This document shows positions 54,842 to 63,767 of a stretch of DNA of 64,000 bases, piece after piece; position 1 is the first letter of the stretch, and each line of letters begins with the position of its first letter. Source of the DNA: CAVQGZ01 sp963712175 (GTDB taxonomy: Bacteria > Actinomycetota > Actinomycetes > Jiangellales > Jiangellaceae); contig CAVQGZ010000004.1 of NCBI GenBank assembly GCA_963712175.1, positions 372,001 to 436,000 of the forward strand. The letters are read 5' to 3'. The notes under the pieces are model-generated. The model was not told where the DNA came from. It saw nothing but the letters and a program-made list of their open reading frames with translations, and ran no database searches. The position numbers were made by a program, and so were the translations under genes.

Positions 54842-55954
54842 GTGCGGGAGTACCTGTTCGTGATGGTGGTCGCAGCCGCGACCACCATGCTCCTCATCGG
54901 CCCTGTCGGTGCACTCGCGTCACGCTGGGGTGCGGTTCCGCCGACCCGCGAGCGTGACGTCCACAGATTCCCCATCCCGCGGCTCGGCGGGGTGGCCATG
55001 CTCGGCGGCTTCGTCGCTGCACTCGCCGCGGCCAGCGCGCTGCCGCGCCTGGGGCGGGTGTTCGAGCTGTCCACCGACGCCCGGGGCATCCTGTTCGGTG
55101 CGGTGATCGTGTGCGCCGTGGGTGTCGCCGACGACGTGCTCAACCTCGACGCCCTGACCAAGTTCGCCGGACAGGTTGTTGCCGCGGGCGTGATGGTCCT
55201 CTCCGGGGTCCAGCTGTACTGGATACCCCTGCCTGGCGGACCGCTCGTGCTGACACCGGTGATGGCCGTGGCCCTCACCGTCTTCTTCGTGCTCGTGACC
55301 ATCAACGCCGTGAACTTCGTCGACGGGCTGGACGGCTTGGCCGCCGGCGTGGTCGGGGTGGGCGCCGTCGCGTTCTTCTCCTACTCCTACCTGCTGGCCG
55401 TGGTCGAGGGGCTGTCTCGGATGACGCTGCCGGCACTGGTCAGCGCGGCCCTGGCCGGGATGTGCCTGGGCTTCCTGCCCGCCAACGTGCATCCGGCGCG
55501 CATCTTCATGGGTGACTCCGGGTCGATGCCCATCGGCCTGCTCCTGGCCGGGGGAGCCATCTCCCTCACCGGACAGCTCGACCCCCAGCTGCTCCCCCAG
55601 GGCTCCGTCCTTCCGGCGCTGCTCCCGCTGCTGCTGCCGCTGGCCGTGATCGCCATCCCGTTCATCGACCTGCTGGCGGCCGTGTGGCGGCGGACGCGGG
55701 CCGGACGTAGCCCCTTCGCACCGGACAAGCAGCACCTTCACCACCGGCTTCTCGACCTCGGGCACTCGCACCGGCGAGCCGTCACCATCATGTGGGTCTG
55801 GGCTGCGTTGGTGGCCTTCGGCCTCGTCGTCATCTCCCTCGTCGGTGGAACCGCGACTGTGGTCGTCGTCGGCATCGCTGTGGTCGGTGTCGTGTTGCTC
55901 ACGCTCGGCCGGCCAGTCGGCTGGTTCGGTCGCTCGTCAGCGACGTCTCGGTAG
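54842..55954 (+). CDS. wecA: Polyprenyl-phosphate N-acetylglucosaminyl-1-phosphate transferase (WecA/MraY family)
   Basis: Membrane enzyme that transfers a sugar-1-phosphate to decaprenyl or undecaprenyl phosphate, starting a cell-wall glycan; in mycobacteria the gene at this place (rfe/wecA) builds the arabinogalactan linker. The 370-residue protein has about 11 helices. The family motifs are DVHRFPIPRLGGVAM near residue 39, ADDVLNLDALTKF near 96, NAVNFVDGLDGLAAG near 155, IFMGDSGSMPIG near 221 and DKQHLHHRLLDLGHSHRR near 297. GTG at 54842. Confidence 0.92.
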   Translation: MREYLFVMVVAAATTMLLIGPVGALASRWGAVPPTRERDVHRFPIPRLGGVAMLGGFVAALAAASALPRLGRVFELSTDARGILFGAVIVCAVGVADDVLNLDALTKFAGQVVAAGVMVLSGVQLYWIPLPGGPLVLTPVMAVALTVFFVLVTINAVNFVDGLDGLAAGVVGVGAVAFFSYSYLLAVVEGLSRMTLPALVSAALAGMCLGFLPANVHPARIFMGDSGSMPIGLLLAGGAISLTGQLDPQLLPQGSVLPALLPLLLPLAVIAIPFIDLLAAVWRRTRAGRSPFAPDKQHLHHRLLDLGHSHRRAVTIMWVWAALVAFGLVVISLVGGTATVVVVGIAVVGVVLLTLGRPVGWFGRSSATSR

Positions 55955-55958
55955 GCCG

Positions 55959-55964
55959 TACGCT
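55959..55964 (+). promoter_or_regulatory. Leaderless-type -10 box at the head of the ATP synthase operon
   Basis: TACGCT, 6 bases before the GTG at 55971. A second box, TAGGGT at 56477-56482, lies 11 bases before the next gene's ATG at 56494. Confidence 0.55.
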
Positions 55965-55970
55965 GGTCTG

Positions 55971-56417
55971 GTGAGCTCTACGCCCAGCGGTGTGCACCCC
56001 TTGCAGCCGTTGCGCCGGACGCTGCGGGTAGGGGCACTCGGCCTCCTGCTTCTGACCCCGCTCGCTGCCCTGATCGGATGGGTCGTCGACGGGTCCGCAG
56101 GGCTCGCGGGAGCCCTGATCGGTGTTGTCGTTCCGGGCGTCTTCTTCGGTCTGACAGCCGTGACAGCGCTGGTCACGCTGCGGTTGTCCCCTGGGGCGCT
56201 GGGTGCTGTGGTGCTGGGGTCCTGGGTGGTCAAGCTCGTGCTGCTGATCATCGTCTTCTCGCTGCTGAACCAGTGGGACGGCTGGTCGCGTCCGGTCTTC
56301 GCGGTCACCTTCGTGGTCTGCGTCATCGCCTCGCTGGCGTTGGAGGCCCTCATGGTGATCCGCACCCAGCAGCCCTACGTCCAGCCGGCGTCGGTGTCGC
56401 CGAGACGTGACACGTGA
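55971..56417 (+). CDS. AtpI-like membrane protein of the ATP synthase operon
   Basis: A 148-residue protein with four hydrophobic helices, in the place that Rv1303 (atpI) takes in M. tuberculosis between wecA and atpB. Sequence similarity to AtpI is weak, so the assignment rests on size, topology and place. AtpI-type proteins help assemble the c-ring or bring in Mg2+. GTG at 55971 with a leaderless -10. Confidence 0.72.
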   Translation: MSSTPSGVHPLQPLRRTLRVGALGLLLLTPLAALIGWVVDGSAGLAGALIGVVVPGVFFGLTAVTALVTLRLSPGALGAVVLGSWVVKLVLLIIVFSLLNQWDGWSRPVFAVTFVVCVIASLALEALMVIRTQQPYVQPASVSPRRDT

Positions 56418-56476
56418 CACGTGAGGCCGACGGGCGCGCGACGCGGGGCTGGATGTGTTGGCCGCGAGGGTGTTGA

Positions 56477-56482
56477 TAGGGT
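56477..56482 (+). promoter_or_regulatory. -10 box before the AtpZ-like gene
   Basis: TAGGGT, 11 bases before the ATG at 56494; the transcript leader would be only about 5 bases. Confidence 0.45.
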
Positions 56483-56493
56483 CCGCGTACGAG

Positions 56494-56724
56494 ATGACGG
56501 ACGAGCCTGAACCTGAGCCTCGACGACCCCGCGGGTTGGTCGAAGGGGAGGGAACCGCCTGGTCGGTCATGTCGACTCTGGTAGCTGGACCCGTCCTGTA
56601 CGGGCTCATCGGCTGGGGGATCGACGCGCTCGTCGGCGACTCGCGGGTCTTCACCGCCGTGGGTGTGCTGGTCGGGTTCGTGCTCAGCTTCTACATCGTG
56701 TACGCGCGCTACGGCCGCAACTAG
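56494..56724 (+). CDS. AtpZ/AtpI-family small membrane protein
   Basis: A 76-residue protein: acidic, Pro-rich N-terminus (TDEPEPEPRRP), then two helices, STLVAGPVLYGLIGWGIDALV and VFTAVGVLVGFVLSFYIVY. The G-x-x-x-D turn between the helices and the size suit the AtpZ/AtpI F0-assembly family (PF09527 group). ATG at 56494 is chosen over an in-frame TTG at 56458 because TAGGGT lies just before it. It lies directly upstream of atpB. Confidence 0.75.
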   Translation: MTDEPEPEPRRPRGLVEGEGTAWSVMSTLVAGPVLYGLIGWGIDALVGDSRVFTAVGVLVGFVLSFYIVYARYGRN

Positions 56725-56757
56725 GGCCTGGCTCAAGGATCGGAGCGGCTGCTAGAT

Positions 56758-57558
56758 ATGTCGGGGATCGCAGTCCTCGCCTCTGAGGGCGACACCTGGA
56801 GCCCGCCGTCTCTGGCCGAGTTCTTTCCGCCGGCGATCTTCTTCGAGGGCACCCCCTTGCAGATCGACCGGATCAACCTCATCGGGTTCCTGATGACCGG
56901 CCTGGTGGCGCTGTTCTTCGTGATGGCGTTCCGGAACCCGCAGCTTGTCCCGGGTCGGCTGCAGAACATGGGCGAGGTCGCCGTCGACTTCGTCCGCAGC
57001 TACATCTCCGACGAGATCCTGGGCTCGGAGGGGAAGAAGTACGCGCCCTACCTGGCGACGCTGTTCTTCATGATCCTCGCGTTCAACATCACCGGCATCA
57101 CCCCGCTGCTGAACATGCCGGTCAACGCACGTATCGGGTACCCGGTCTTTCTCGCGATCACCTCCTACGTCGTGTTCAACTGGGCCGGCATCGCCAAGCA
57201 GGGGGTGGGCCAGTACTTCAAGGCCAACCTCTTCATCCCCGGCGTCCCGAAGGTCATGTACGTGCTGCTGACGCCGATCGAGGCACTGTCGACGTTCGTC
57301 CTGCGCCCGGTGACGCTCTCGCTGCGTCTCATGGTCAACATGCTGGCCGGGCACCTCATGCTGGTGCTGTTCTTCTCGGCGGCCTGGTACTTCATCTTCT
57401 TCCCGAACAGCCCGCTGCAGCCGCTGCTGGGCATCGGGGTGTTCGGAGCGGGCTTCGCATTCACGCTCTTCGAGATGCTGATCGTGGTCATCCAGGCCTA
57501 CATCTTCACTCTTCTCACCGCCGTCTACATCGCAGGCGCGGTGAGCGAACACCACTAG
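56758..57558 (+). CDS. atpB: ATP synthase Fo subunit a
   Basis: Stator channel subunit that conducts protons past the c-ring; 266 residues, six helices. The essential arginine is in the fifth helix motif LSLRLMVNMLAGH near residue 200, with the C-terminal FEMLIVVIQAYIFTLLTAVYIAGA. ATG at 56758; only a distant GGAG precedes it. First structural gene of the complete atpBEFHAGDC set. Confidence 0.96.
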   Translation: MSGIAVLASEGDTWSPPSLAEFFPPAIFFEGTPLQIDRINLIGFLMTGLVALFFVMAFRNPQLVPGRLQNMGEVAVDFVRSYISDEILGSEGKKYAPYLATLFFMILAFNITGITPLLNMPVNARIGYPVFLAITSYVVFNWAGIAKQGVGQYFKANLFIPGVPKVMYVLLTPIEALSTFVLRPVTLSLRLMVNMLAGHLMLVLFFSAAWYFIFFPNSPLQPLLGIGVFGAGFAFTLFEMLIVVIQAYIFTLLTAVYIAGAVSEHH

Positions 57559-57610
57559 CGTCATCCTCGTACAGCGGTCTCGCACCGAAACGCCACAGGA
57601 AGGAATCACA

Positions 57611-57844
57611 GTGGACCCCGTCAACCTCGCAGAGGTCACCGGCTCCGTCGCAGCAATCGGCTACGGACTCGCGGCCATCGGCCCCGGTGTCGGCATCGGC
57701 ATCGTGGTCGGCAAGGCCATCGAAGGCATGGCGCGCCAGCCTGAGATGACCGGTGTGCTGCGCACGAACATGTTCCTCGGTATCGCCTTCACCGAGGCGC
57801 TCGCCCTCATCGGCGTCGGGCTCGGCTTCGTCTGGCAGGGCTGA
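57611..57844 (+). CDS. atpE: ATP synthase Fo subunit c
   Basis: Rotor ring subunit, 77 residues in a two-helix hairpin. The ion-carrying glutamate is E62 in FTEALALIG, and the polar loop RQPEM (residues 41-45) contacts the central stalk. No sodium-binding signature is seen, so it is taken as proton-driven. GTG at 57611 has AAGGAA 7 bases upstream. The fully sequenced c subunit is the site bound by diarylquinolines in mycobacteria; susceptibility cannot be judged from this alone. Confidence 0.97.
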   Translation: MDPVNLAEVTGSVAAIGYGLAAIGPGVGIGIVVGKAIEGMARQPEMTGVLRTNMFLGIAFTEALALIGVGLGFVWQG

Positions 57845-57847
57845 GGC

Positions 57848-58414
57848 TTGGGCGACCCGCTCGTCACGCTGCTCGCCGCCGAGGGCGGCGAAGAGGTCGA
57901 GGGCAGCCAGATCCTGCTCCCGGCGATCTACGACATCGTCTGGTCGGCCGTGTCCTTCGCGATCATCTTCTTCCTCTTCTGGCGGTTCGTGTGGCCGCAG
58001 ATGGCGAAGGCGCTGGATGCACGCAGCGAGGGCATCGAGCAGAAGCTTGAGCAGGCCGAGAGGGACCGCGCCGAGGCCGCCGCGCTGCTGGAGCAGTACC
58101 GGGAGCAGCTGGCCGACGCCCGGTCTGAGGCTGCTCGACTGCGGGCTGACGGCCAGGCGCAGCGCGCGTCCATCGTGGCCGAGGCTCGCACCGAGGCCGA
58201 GCAGGCCGCCCGCACGGTGAACGAGCAGGCACAGGCCCGCATCGCCACCGACACGTCGGCAGCCAAGGCCTCGCTGTCGCGCGAGGTGGGAGTGCTCGCC
58301 AGCGACCTTGCCGAGCGCATCATCGGGGAGTCGTTGGACCCGGAGCGCACCAGCGCCACGGTCGACCGCTTCATCTCCGAGCTCGAGGCGTCCAGTGCGC
58401 GGAGCAGCGACTGA
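57848..58414 (+). CDS. atpF: ATP synthase Fo subunit b
   Basis: Peripheral-stalk subunit, 188 residues: one membrane helix (IVWSAVSFAIIFFLFWRFVWPQM near residue 30), then a long charged coiled coil to the end. TTG start at 57848, three bases after the atpE stop. It ends on the first base of the atpH ATG (TGATG). Subunits b and delta are separate genes here, unlike the b-delta fusion of mycobacteria. Confidence 0.94.
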   Translation: MGDPLVTLLAAEGGEEVEGSQILLPAIYDIVWSAVSFAIIFFLFWRFVWPQMAKALDARSEGIEQKLEQAERDRAEAAALLEQYREQLADARSEAARLRADGQAQRASIVAEARTEAEQAARTVNEQAQARIATDTSAAKASLSREVGVLASDLAERIIGESLDPERTSATVDRFISELEASSARSSD

Positions 58415-59220
58415 TGCAGGGAACGAGCAGGCAATCACTCGCCGCGGTCCGCGAGGTAGCCGCGGGAGCGTCTGCGGTGGCCACCGCCTCCGTGGCCACC
58501 GACCTGCTGTCTGTTGCCGCCCTGCTGGGCCGGGAGTCGTCCCTGCGCAGCGCGCTGACCGACAACGGGGCCAGCCCGGAGCGGCGGCGCAGCCTGGTCG
58601 ACAGCGTCTTCACCGACAAGGTGGCGCCGCAGGCCCTGGCAGTGCTGAGAGATGCGGTGGGACGTCGCTGGTCGCGTTCTCGCGACCTCGTCGAGGCAAC
58701 CGAGGTCCTCGGTGCGGAGGCGCTGCTCGCCTCCGCTGAGGCCGACGGTCGTATCGACGCCGTGGAGAACGAGCTGTTCCGGTTCGGGCGTGCACTGGAG
58801 TCCTCGTCGGACCTGCAGATCATGTTGTCCAACCCAGCCGTCGACGACGACGTGAAGGCCTCCGTGGTCGCGGACCTGCTGGACGGGCGCACCGAGCCGG
58901 AGACCGCCACGCTGATCGGGCACATCATCGCCAACCCGAACGGTGCGCCGGTCTCCGATCGCCTCGACGACTTGATCGCCCTCGCCGCAGCGCGCCGCCA
59001 GCAGCTGCTCGCTGACGTCCGGGCTCCCGTCGCGCTGACCCCGCAACAGCAGGAGAGGCTGGTTCGGGCCCTGACCGCGATCTACGGCCAGCCCGTCACA
59101 CTGGCCGTGACTGTCGAACCTGACCTGCTCGGCGGAGCGGTTGTCAGGGTCGGTGACGAGATCATCGACGGCTCGGTGACGAGCCGACTGGCTGCGGCCC
59201 GCCGCGCCTTGACCCAGTAA
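58414..59220 (+). CDS. atpH: ATP synthase F1 subunit delta
   Basis: Connects the peripheral stalk to the top of F1; 268 residues, the longer actinobacterial form (about 180 in E. coli). The N-terminal helical bundle with LLSVAALLGRESSLRSALTD and the C-terminal domain with VEPDLLGGAVVRVGDEIIDGSV, the delta signature, are both seen. ATG at 58414 overlaps the atpF stop by one base. Confidence 0.94.
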   Translation: MQGTSRQSLAAVREVAAGASAVATASVATDLLSVAALLGRESSLRSALTDNGASPERRRSLVDSVFTDKVAPQALAVLRDAVGRRWSRSRDLVEATEVLGAEALLASAEADGRIDAVENELFRFGRALESSSDLQIMLSNPAVDDDVKASVVADLLDGRTEPETATLIGHIIANPNGAPVSDRLDDLIALAAARRQQLLADVRAPVALTPQQQERLVRALTAIYGQPVTLAVTVEPDLLGGAVVRVGDEIIDGSVTSRLAAARRALTQ

Positions 59221-59255
59221 CACCCACGAGTTCGAGCACAGGAGCGCAGAGCACG

Positions 59256-60920
59256 ATGACTGAGCTGAGCATTCGGCCCGAGGAGATCCGCGACGCGATC
59301 TCCCGCCACGTCGCGGAGTACAAGCCCGAGACGTCCCGGGAGGAGATCGGGCGGGTCTCCGAAGCGGGGGACGGCATCGCCCGCGTCGAGGGTCTGCCTT
59401 CGGCCATGGCCAACGAGCTGCTGGAGTTCACCGGAGGCATCCAGGGCCTGGCGCTGAACCTCGACGTGCGTGAGATCGGCGCGGTGATCCTGGGCGACTT
59501 CCAGCCCATCGAGGAGGGGCAGCAGGTCCGCCGGACAGGTGAGGTTCTGTCGGTCCCGGTCGGGGACGGCTATCTCGGGCGCGTCGTCGACCCGCTCGGC
59601 GACCCGATCGACGGCCTAGGGCCCATCGAGGCCGAGGGTCGGCGTGCGCTCGAGCTCCAGGCTCCCACCGTGGTGCAGCGCCAGCCGGTGAAGGAGCCGC
59701 TGCAGACAGGCATCAAGGCCGTCGACGCCATGACGCCGATCGGGCGCGGTCAGCGCCAGCTCATCATCGGCGACCGCCAGACCGGCAAGACCGCTGTGGC
59801 GATCGACACGATCATCAACCAGCGCGACAACTGGGCCTCCGGCGACGTCGACAAGCAGGTGCGCTGCATCTACGTCGGGGTGGGACAGAAGGGCTCGACG
59901 ATCGCCTCGGTCCGCACGGCGCTGGAGGAGTCAGGTGCCCTGGAGTACACGACGATCGTCGCGGCTCCAGCGTCTGACGCGGCAGGCTTCAAGTACATCG
60001 CTCCCTACACCGGCTCGGCCATCGGCCAGCACTGGATGTACCAGGGCAAGCACGTGCTGATCGTGTTCGACGACCTGTCCAAGCAGGCCGAGGCCTACCG
60101 TTCGGTGTCCTTGCTCCTGCGCCGCCCGCCCGGACGTGAGGCGTACCCGGGCGACGTGTTCTACCTGCACTCGCGGCTGCTCGAGCGCTGCGCCAAGCTC
60201 TCCGACGACCTGGGTGCCGGGTCGCTGACCGGGTTGCCGATCATCGAGACGAAGGCGAACGACGTCTCGGCGTTCATCCCCACCAACGTCATCTCCATCA
60301 CCGATGGCCAGTGCTTCCTGGAGACCGACCTGTTCAACTCCGGTGTCCGCCCGGCGATCAACGTCGGTGTCTCCGTCTCGCGTGTCGGCGGTGCGGCTCA
60401 GGTCAAGGCCATGCGCAAGGTGGCCGGTTCGTTGCGCCTGGACCTCGCCCAGTTCCGCGCCCTGGAGGCGTTCGCCGCCTTCGCCTCCGACCTGGACAAG
60501 GCCTCGCGAGCACAGCTGGACCGAGGCTCCCGCCTCGTCGAGCTCCTCAAGCAACCGCAGTACCAGCCGTTCTCGGTGAGCAGGCAGGTCGCGTCGCTGT
60601 GGGCCGGCGGGTCGGGAGGGATGGACGACGTCCCGATCGAGGACATCCGCCGCTTCGAGACGGAGATGCTCGACTTCCTGGGGCGTGAGCACGCACATGT
60701 GCTGGCCGACATCGAGGACACGAAGGACCTGTCGGACGAGAGCGTGCAGGGACTTCAAGACGCTCTCACCACCTTCAAGTCCCAGTTCGTGACATCCAGC
60801 GGGCAGCCGCTCGTCAAGGACACCCCGGTGGAGGCGCTCGAGGACGAGGCCGACGCCTTGTCGGTCACGAAGAAGGTGCGCCAGGCGCCCCCGACGGGCA
60901 CGGCCGGGAAGACCTCCTGA
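59256..60920 (+). CDS. atpA: ATP synthase F1 subunit alpha
   Basis: Non-catalytic nucleotide-binding subunit of the F1 hexamer, 554 residues. Walker A is GDRQTGKTAVAID near residue 169; IVVFDDLSKQ-type Walker B appears as LIVFDDLSKQAEAYR near 268, and PAINVGVSVSRVGGAAQ near 365 holds the conserved arginine finger region. The C-terminal tail after about residue 510 is longer than in E. coli, as is usual for actinobacteria. ATG at 59256 with AGGAG upstream. Confidence 0.97.
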   Translation: MTELSIRPEEIRDAISRHVAEYKPETSREEIGRVSEAGDGIARVEGLPSAMANELLEFTGGIQGLALNLDVREIGAVILGDFQPIEEGQQVRRTGEVLSVPVGDGYLGRVVDPLGDPIDGLGPIEAEGRRALELQAPTVVQRQPVKEPLQTGIKAVDAMTPIGRGQRQLIIGDRQTGKTAVAIDTIINQRDNWASGDVDKQVRCIYVGVGQKGSTIASVRTALEESGALEYTTIVAAPASDAAGFKYIAPYTGSAIGQHWMYQGKHVLIVFDDLSKQAEAYRSVSLLLRRPPGREAYPGDVFYLHSRLLERCAKLSDDLGAGSLTGLPIIETKANDVSAFIPTNVISITDGQCFLETDLFNSGVRPAINVGVSVSRVGGAAQVKAMRKVAGSLRLDLAQFRALEAFAAFASDLDKASRAQLDRGSRLVELLKQPQYQPFSVSRQVASLWAGGSGGMDDVPIEDIRRFETEMLDFLGREHAHVLADIEDTKDLSDESVQGLQDALTTFKSQFVTSSGQPLVKDTPVEALEDEADALSVTKKVRQAPPTGTAGKTS

Positions 60921-60923
60921 CCG

Positions 60924-61844
60924 ATGGCTGCTCAGCTTCGCGTCCTTCGACGACGCATCCGATCCGTGGAGTCGACGAAGAAGATCACGCGTGCCCAGGA
61001 GCTCATCGCCGCGTCGCGCATCGTCAAGGCGCAGCAGCGCCTCGACTCCACCCGGGCGTACTTCCAGGCCCTGGTGCGCGCACTGTCGGCCGCGGTCTCC
61101 AACGCCACGGTCGAGCATCCGCTGATCAAGCCCCGCGACGCCAAGCGGGCAGCGGTGATCGTCTTCACCGCTGACCGAGGCTTTGCCGGCGCCTACTCCG
61201 CCAACACGATTCGTGAGGCGCGCGCGCTGATCGGGCTGCTCGAGGACCTCGGCATGGAGGTCGACCTCTACGCCGTCGGTCAGAAGGGCGCGCAGTACTT
61301 CAAGTTCCGTGGGCACCAGCTGGCCGGGGAATGGAGCGGCTTCACCGAGGAGCCGACCTACGCCGATGCCACCGAGATCGGCGACGCCGTCATCGCCGCG
61401 TTCCTGGCGGGGTCGGAGAACGGCGGTGTCGACCAGATCCATGGTGTCGGCCACCTGTTCCACAACCGCGTGAGCCAACAACCGACCGCGCGGCGAATCC
61501 TGCCGATCGAGGTGCAGATCGAGGTCGTCGAGAGTTCGGGAGCCGAGGGCGGTCCCGACAACTTCCCCCTCTACGAGTTCGAGCCCTCAGCCGAAGGCGT
61601 GCTCGACAGCCTGCTGCCTCGATACGTGCGATGGTTCGTGTTCTCCGCCCTCCTGCACGCCGCCGCATCGGAGCACGCGGCTCGCCAGCGGGCCATGAAG
61701 TCGGCGACGGACAACGCCGAAGACCTAGTCAAGACCCTCACCCGGCAGGCCAACCAGGCCCGCCAGGCCGAGATCACCCAAGAAATCAGCGAGATCGTCG
61801 GCGGAGCGGACGCACTGGCGTCGGCAGCCGCAGGGAGCGAGTGA
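60924..61844 (+). CDS. atpG: ATP synthase F1 subunit gamma
   Basis: Central rotor shaft, 306 residues. The conserved N-terminal RRIRSVESTKKITRAQELIAASR (about residues 9-31) and C-terminal RQRAMKSATDNAEDLVKTL and QAEITQEISEIVGGADAL form the coiled coil inside the F1 head. The middle has FTADRGFAGAYSANTIREA. ATG at 60924, three bases after the atpA stop; atpD begins two bases after this stop. Confidence 0.96.
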   Translation: MAAQLRVLRRRIRSVESTKKITRAQELIAASRIVKAQQRLDSTRAYFQALVRALSAAVSNATVEHPLIKPRDAKRAAVIVFTADRGFAGAYSANTIREARALIGLLEDLGMEVDLYAVGQKGAQYFKFRGHQLAGEWSGFTEEPTYADATEIGDAVIAAFLAGSENGGVDQIHGVGHLFHNRVSQQPTARRILPIEVQIEVVESSGAEGGPDNFPLYEFEPSAEGVLDSLLPRYVRWFVFSALLHAAASEHAARQRAMKSATDNAEDLVKTLTRQANQARQAEITQEISEIVGGADALASAAAGSE

Positions 61845-61846
61845 GG

Positions 61847-63310
61847 ATGACCACCACCGTTGCAGACAGCGAGACGCAGACCTCGGGGGAGGATGGAGTC
61901 GGCCGCGTCGCCCGGGTGATCGGGCCGGTCGTCGACATCGAGTTCCCCGCCGAGTCGATGCCCGAGATCTACAACGCGCTGACGATCGACTTCGACCTGT
62001 CCAGCCAGGGCGAGGGCGAGGGTCGCGTCCACATGACGCTCGAGGTCGCTCTGCACCTCGGCGACAACCTGGTGCGGGCGATCTCGATGCAGCCGACGGA
62101 CGGCCTCACCCGGGGCGCGACCGTTCGCGACACCGGTGGACCGATCTCGGTCCCGGTCGGCGACGTCGTCAAGGGCCACGTCTTCAACACCCTCGGCAAG
62201 CCGCTCGACGTCGAGGAGTCCTCCTTGGAGATCAACGAGCGCTGGGGGATCCACCGGCCCGCTCCGAACTTCGACCAGCTCGAGGGCAAGACCGAGATGT
62301 TCGAGACGGGCATCAAGGTCATCGACCTGCTCACCCCCTACGTCTCGGGAGGCAAGATCGGGCTGTTCGGGGGTGCCGGAGTCGGCAAGACGGTGCTGAT
62401 CCAGGAGATGATCACCCGCGTCGCCAAGAACTTCGGTGGCGTGTCGGTCTTCGCTGGAGTCGGTGAGCGCACCCGCGAGGGCAACGACCTCTTCCTGGAG
62501 ATGACCGAGTCGGGTGTCATCAACGACACGGCGCTCGTCTTCGGGCAGATGGACGAGCCGCCGGGCACCCGCCTTCGGGTGGCGCTGTCGGCCCTGACCA
62601 TGGCGGAGTACTTCCGCGACGTGCAGAAGCAGGACGTGCTGCTGTTCATCGACAACATCTTCCGCTTCACCCAGGCCGGCTCCGAGGTCTCCACACTGCT
62701 GGGCCGGATGCCCTCGGCGGTCGGCTACCAGCCGACGCTGGCCGATGAGATGGGTCAGCTGCAGGAGCGGATCACCTCGACTCGCGGTCACTCGATCACG
62801 TCCATGCAGGCCATCTACGTGCCCGCCGACGACATCACCGACCCGGCGCCGCACACGACCTTCGCCCACCTCGACGCCACGACCGTGCTGTCACGACCCA
62901 TCTCGCAGCTCGGCATCTACCCGGCCGTCGACCCGCTGGACTCCAGCAGCCGGATCCTCGACCCGCGCTACATCGGCGAGGAGCACTACCGGATCGCCCA
63001 GCGGGTCAAGGAGATCCTGCAGAAGTACAAGGACCTGCAGGACATCATCGCCATCCTCGGCATCGACGAGCTGTCTGAGGAGGACAAGGTCACGGTGAAC
63101 CGGGCCCGCCGGATCGAGCGGTTCCTCTCCCAGAACATGTTCGTCGCCGAGGCCTTCACCGGCCAGCCGGGCTCGTTCGTCTCGATGGATGAGACCCTCG
63201 ACTCCTTCCGCAAGCTGACCGAGGGCGAGTACGACCACATCCCGGAACAGGCGTTCTTCATGTGCGGTGGCATCGAGGACGTCGAGGAGAAGGCCAAGAA
63301 GCTCGCCTGA
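61847..63310 (+). CDS. atpD: ATP synthase F1 subunit beta
   Basis: Catalytic subunit, 487 residues. Walker A is FGGAGVGKTVLIQEM near residue 167, the catalytic glutamate follows in GVGERTREGNDL near 204, the Walker B/Mg2+ region is VLLFIDNIFRFTQAGSE near 264, and the DELSEEDK motif lies near 405. ATG at 61847 with GTGAGG in the stop region of atpG; the frame is open further upstream but inside atpG. Confidence 0.97.
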   Translation: MTTTVADSETQTSGEDGVGRVARVIGPVVDIEFPAESMPEIYNALTIDFDLSSQGEGEGRVHMTLEVALHLGDNLVRAISMQPTDGLTRGATVRDTGGPISVPVGDVVKGHVFNTLGKPLDVEESSLEINERWGIHRPAPNFDQLEGKTEMFETGIKVIDLLTPYVSGGKIGLFGGAGVGKTVLIQEMITRVAKNFGGVSVFAGVGERTREGNDLFLEMTESGVINDTALVFGQMDEPPGTRLRVALSALTMAEYFRDVQKQDVLLFIDNIFRFTQAGSEVSTLLGRMPSAVGYQPTLADEMGQLQERITSTRGHSITSMQAIYVPADDITDPAPHTTFAHLDATTVLSRPISQLGIYPAVDPLDSSSRILDPRYIGEEHYRIAQRVKEILQKYKDLQDIIAILGIDELSEEDKVTVNRARRIERFLSQNMFVAEAFTGQPGSFVSMDETLDSFRKLTEGEYDHIPEQAFFMCGGIEDVEEKAKKLA

Positions 63311-63350
63311 GCGGGCGCCTGGCTGACACAACTGTCGAGGAGAGGGTCGA

Positions 63351-63749
63351 GTGGAAACGCTCCACGTTGAGCTGGTGTCCGCCGAGCGGACGGTGTGGTC
63401 AGGTGAGGCCGCTATGGTCACGACGCGCACGGCCGAGGGCAAGATCGGCATCATGCCGCGGCACGAGCCGATGCTGGCCGTTCTCGTGCCGGGGCGGGTG
63501 ACCATCCACCTTCCCGACGGCACCCAGCAGCACGGTGCTGTGCACGGCGGGTTCCTGGGTGTGGACGCCGGACACGTCGAGATCATCGCCGAGGTTGCCG
63601 AGCTCGCCCACGAGATCGACGTCGACCGTGCCCAGGACGCCCTCAAGCGTGCCGAGTCCGACCCGGACAACCCGTCCAGCCATGCGGCTCAGGCGCGTGC
63701 CAAGGCGCGCATCTCAGCCGTTCACAACCAGGGACTCCTCGTCGGCTGA
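63351..63749 (+). CDS. atpC: ATP synthase F1 subunit epsilon
   Basis: Rotor subunit that can inhibit ATP hydrolysis; 132 residues. The N-terminal beta-sandwich holds VELVSAERTVWSGEA and GIMPRHEPMLAVLVPG; the C-terminal helices are shorter and Ala-rich (HAAQARAKARISAV). GTG at 63351 with GAGGAGAGGG upstream. Last gene of the operon; the convergent adenosyltransferase gene ends 18 bases beyond. Confidence 0.94.
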   Translation: METLHVELVSAERTVWSGEAAMVTTRTAEGKIGIMPRHEPMLAVLVPGRVTIHLPDGTQQHGAVHGGFLGVDAGHVEIIAEVAELAHEIDVDRAQDALKRAESDPDNPSSHAAQARAKARISAVHNQGLLVG

Positions 63750-63767
63750 CTCGCGGCGCCGGCTCAG

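Noticed and set aside
56405..56425. CACGTG repeats (GACACGTGACACGTGAG) at the end of the AtpI-like gene
   Set aside because: Only a short direct repeat overlapping the stop codon. Nothing else suggests a binding site.
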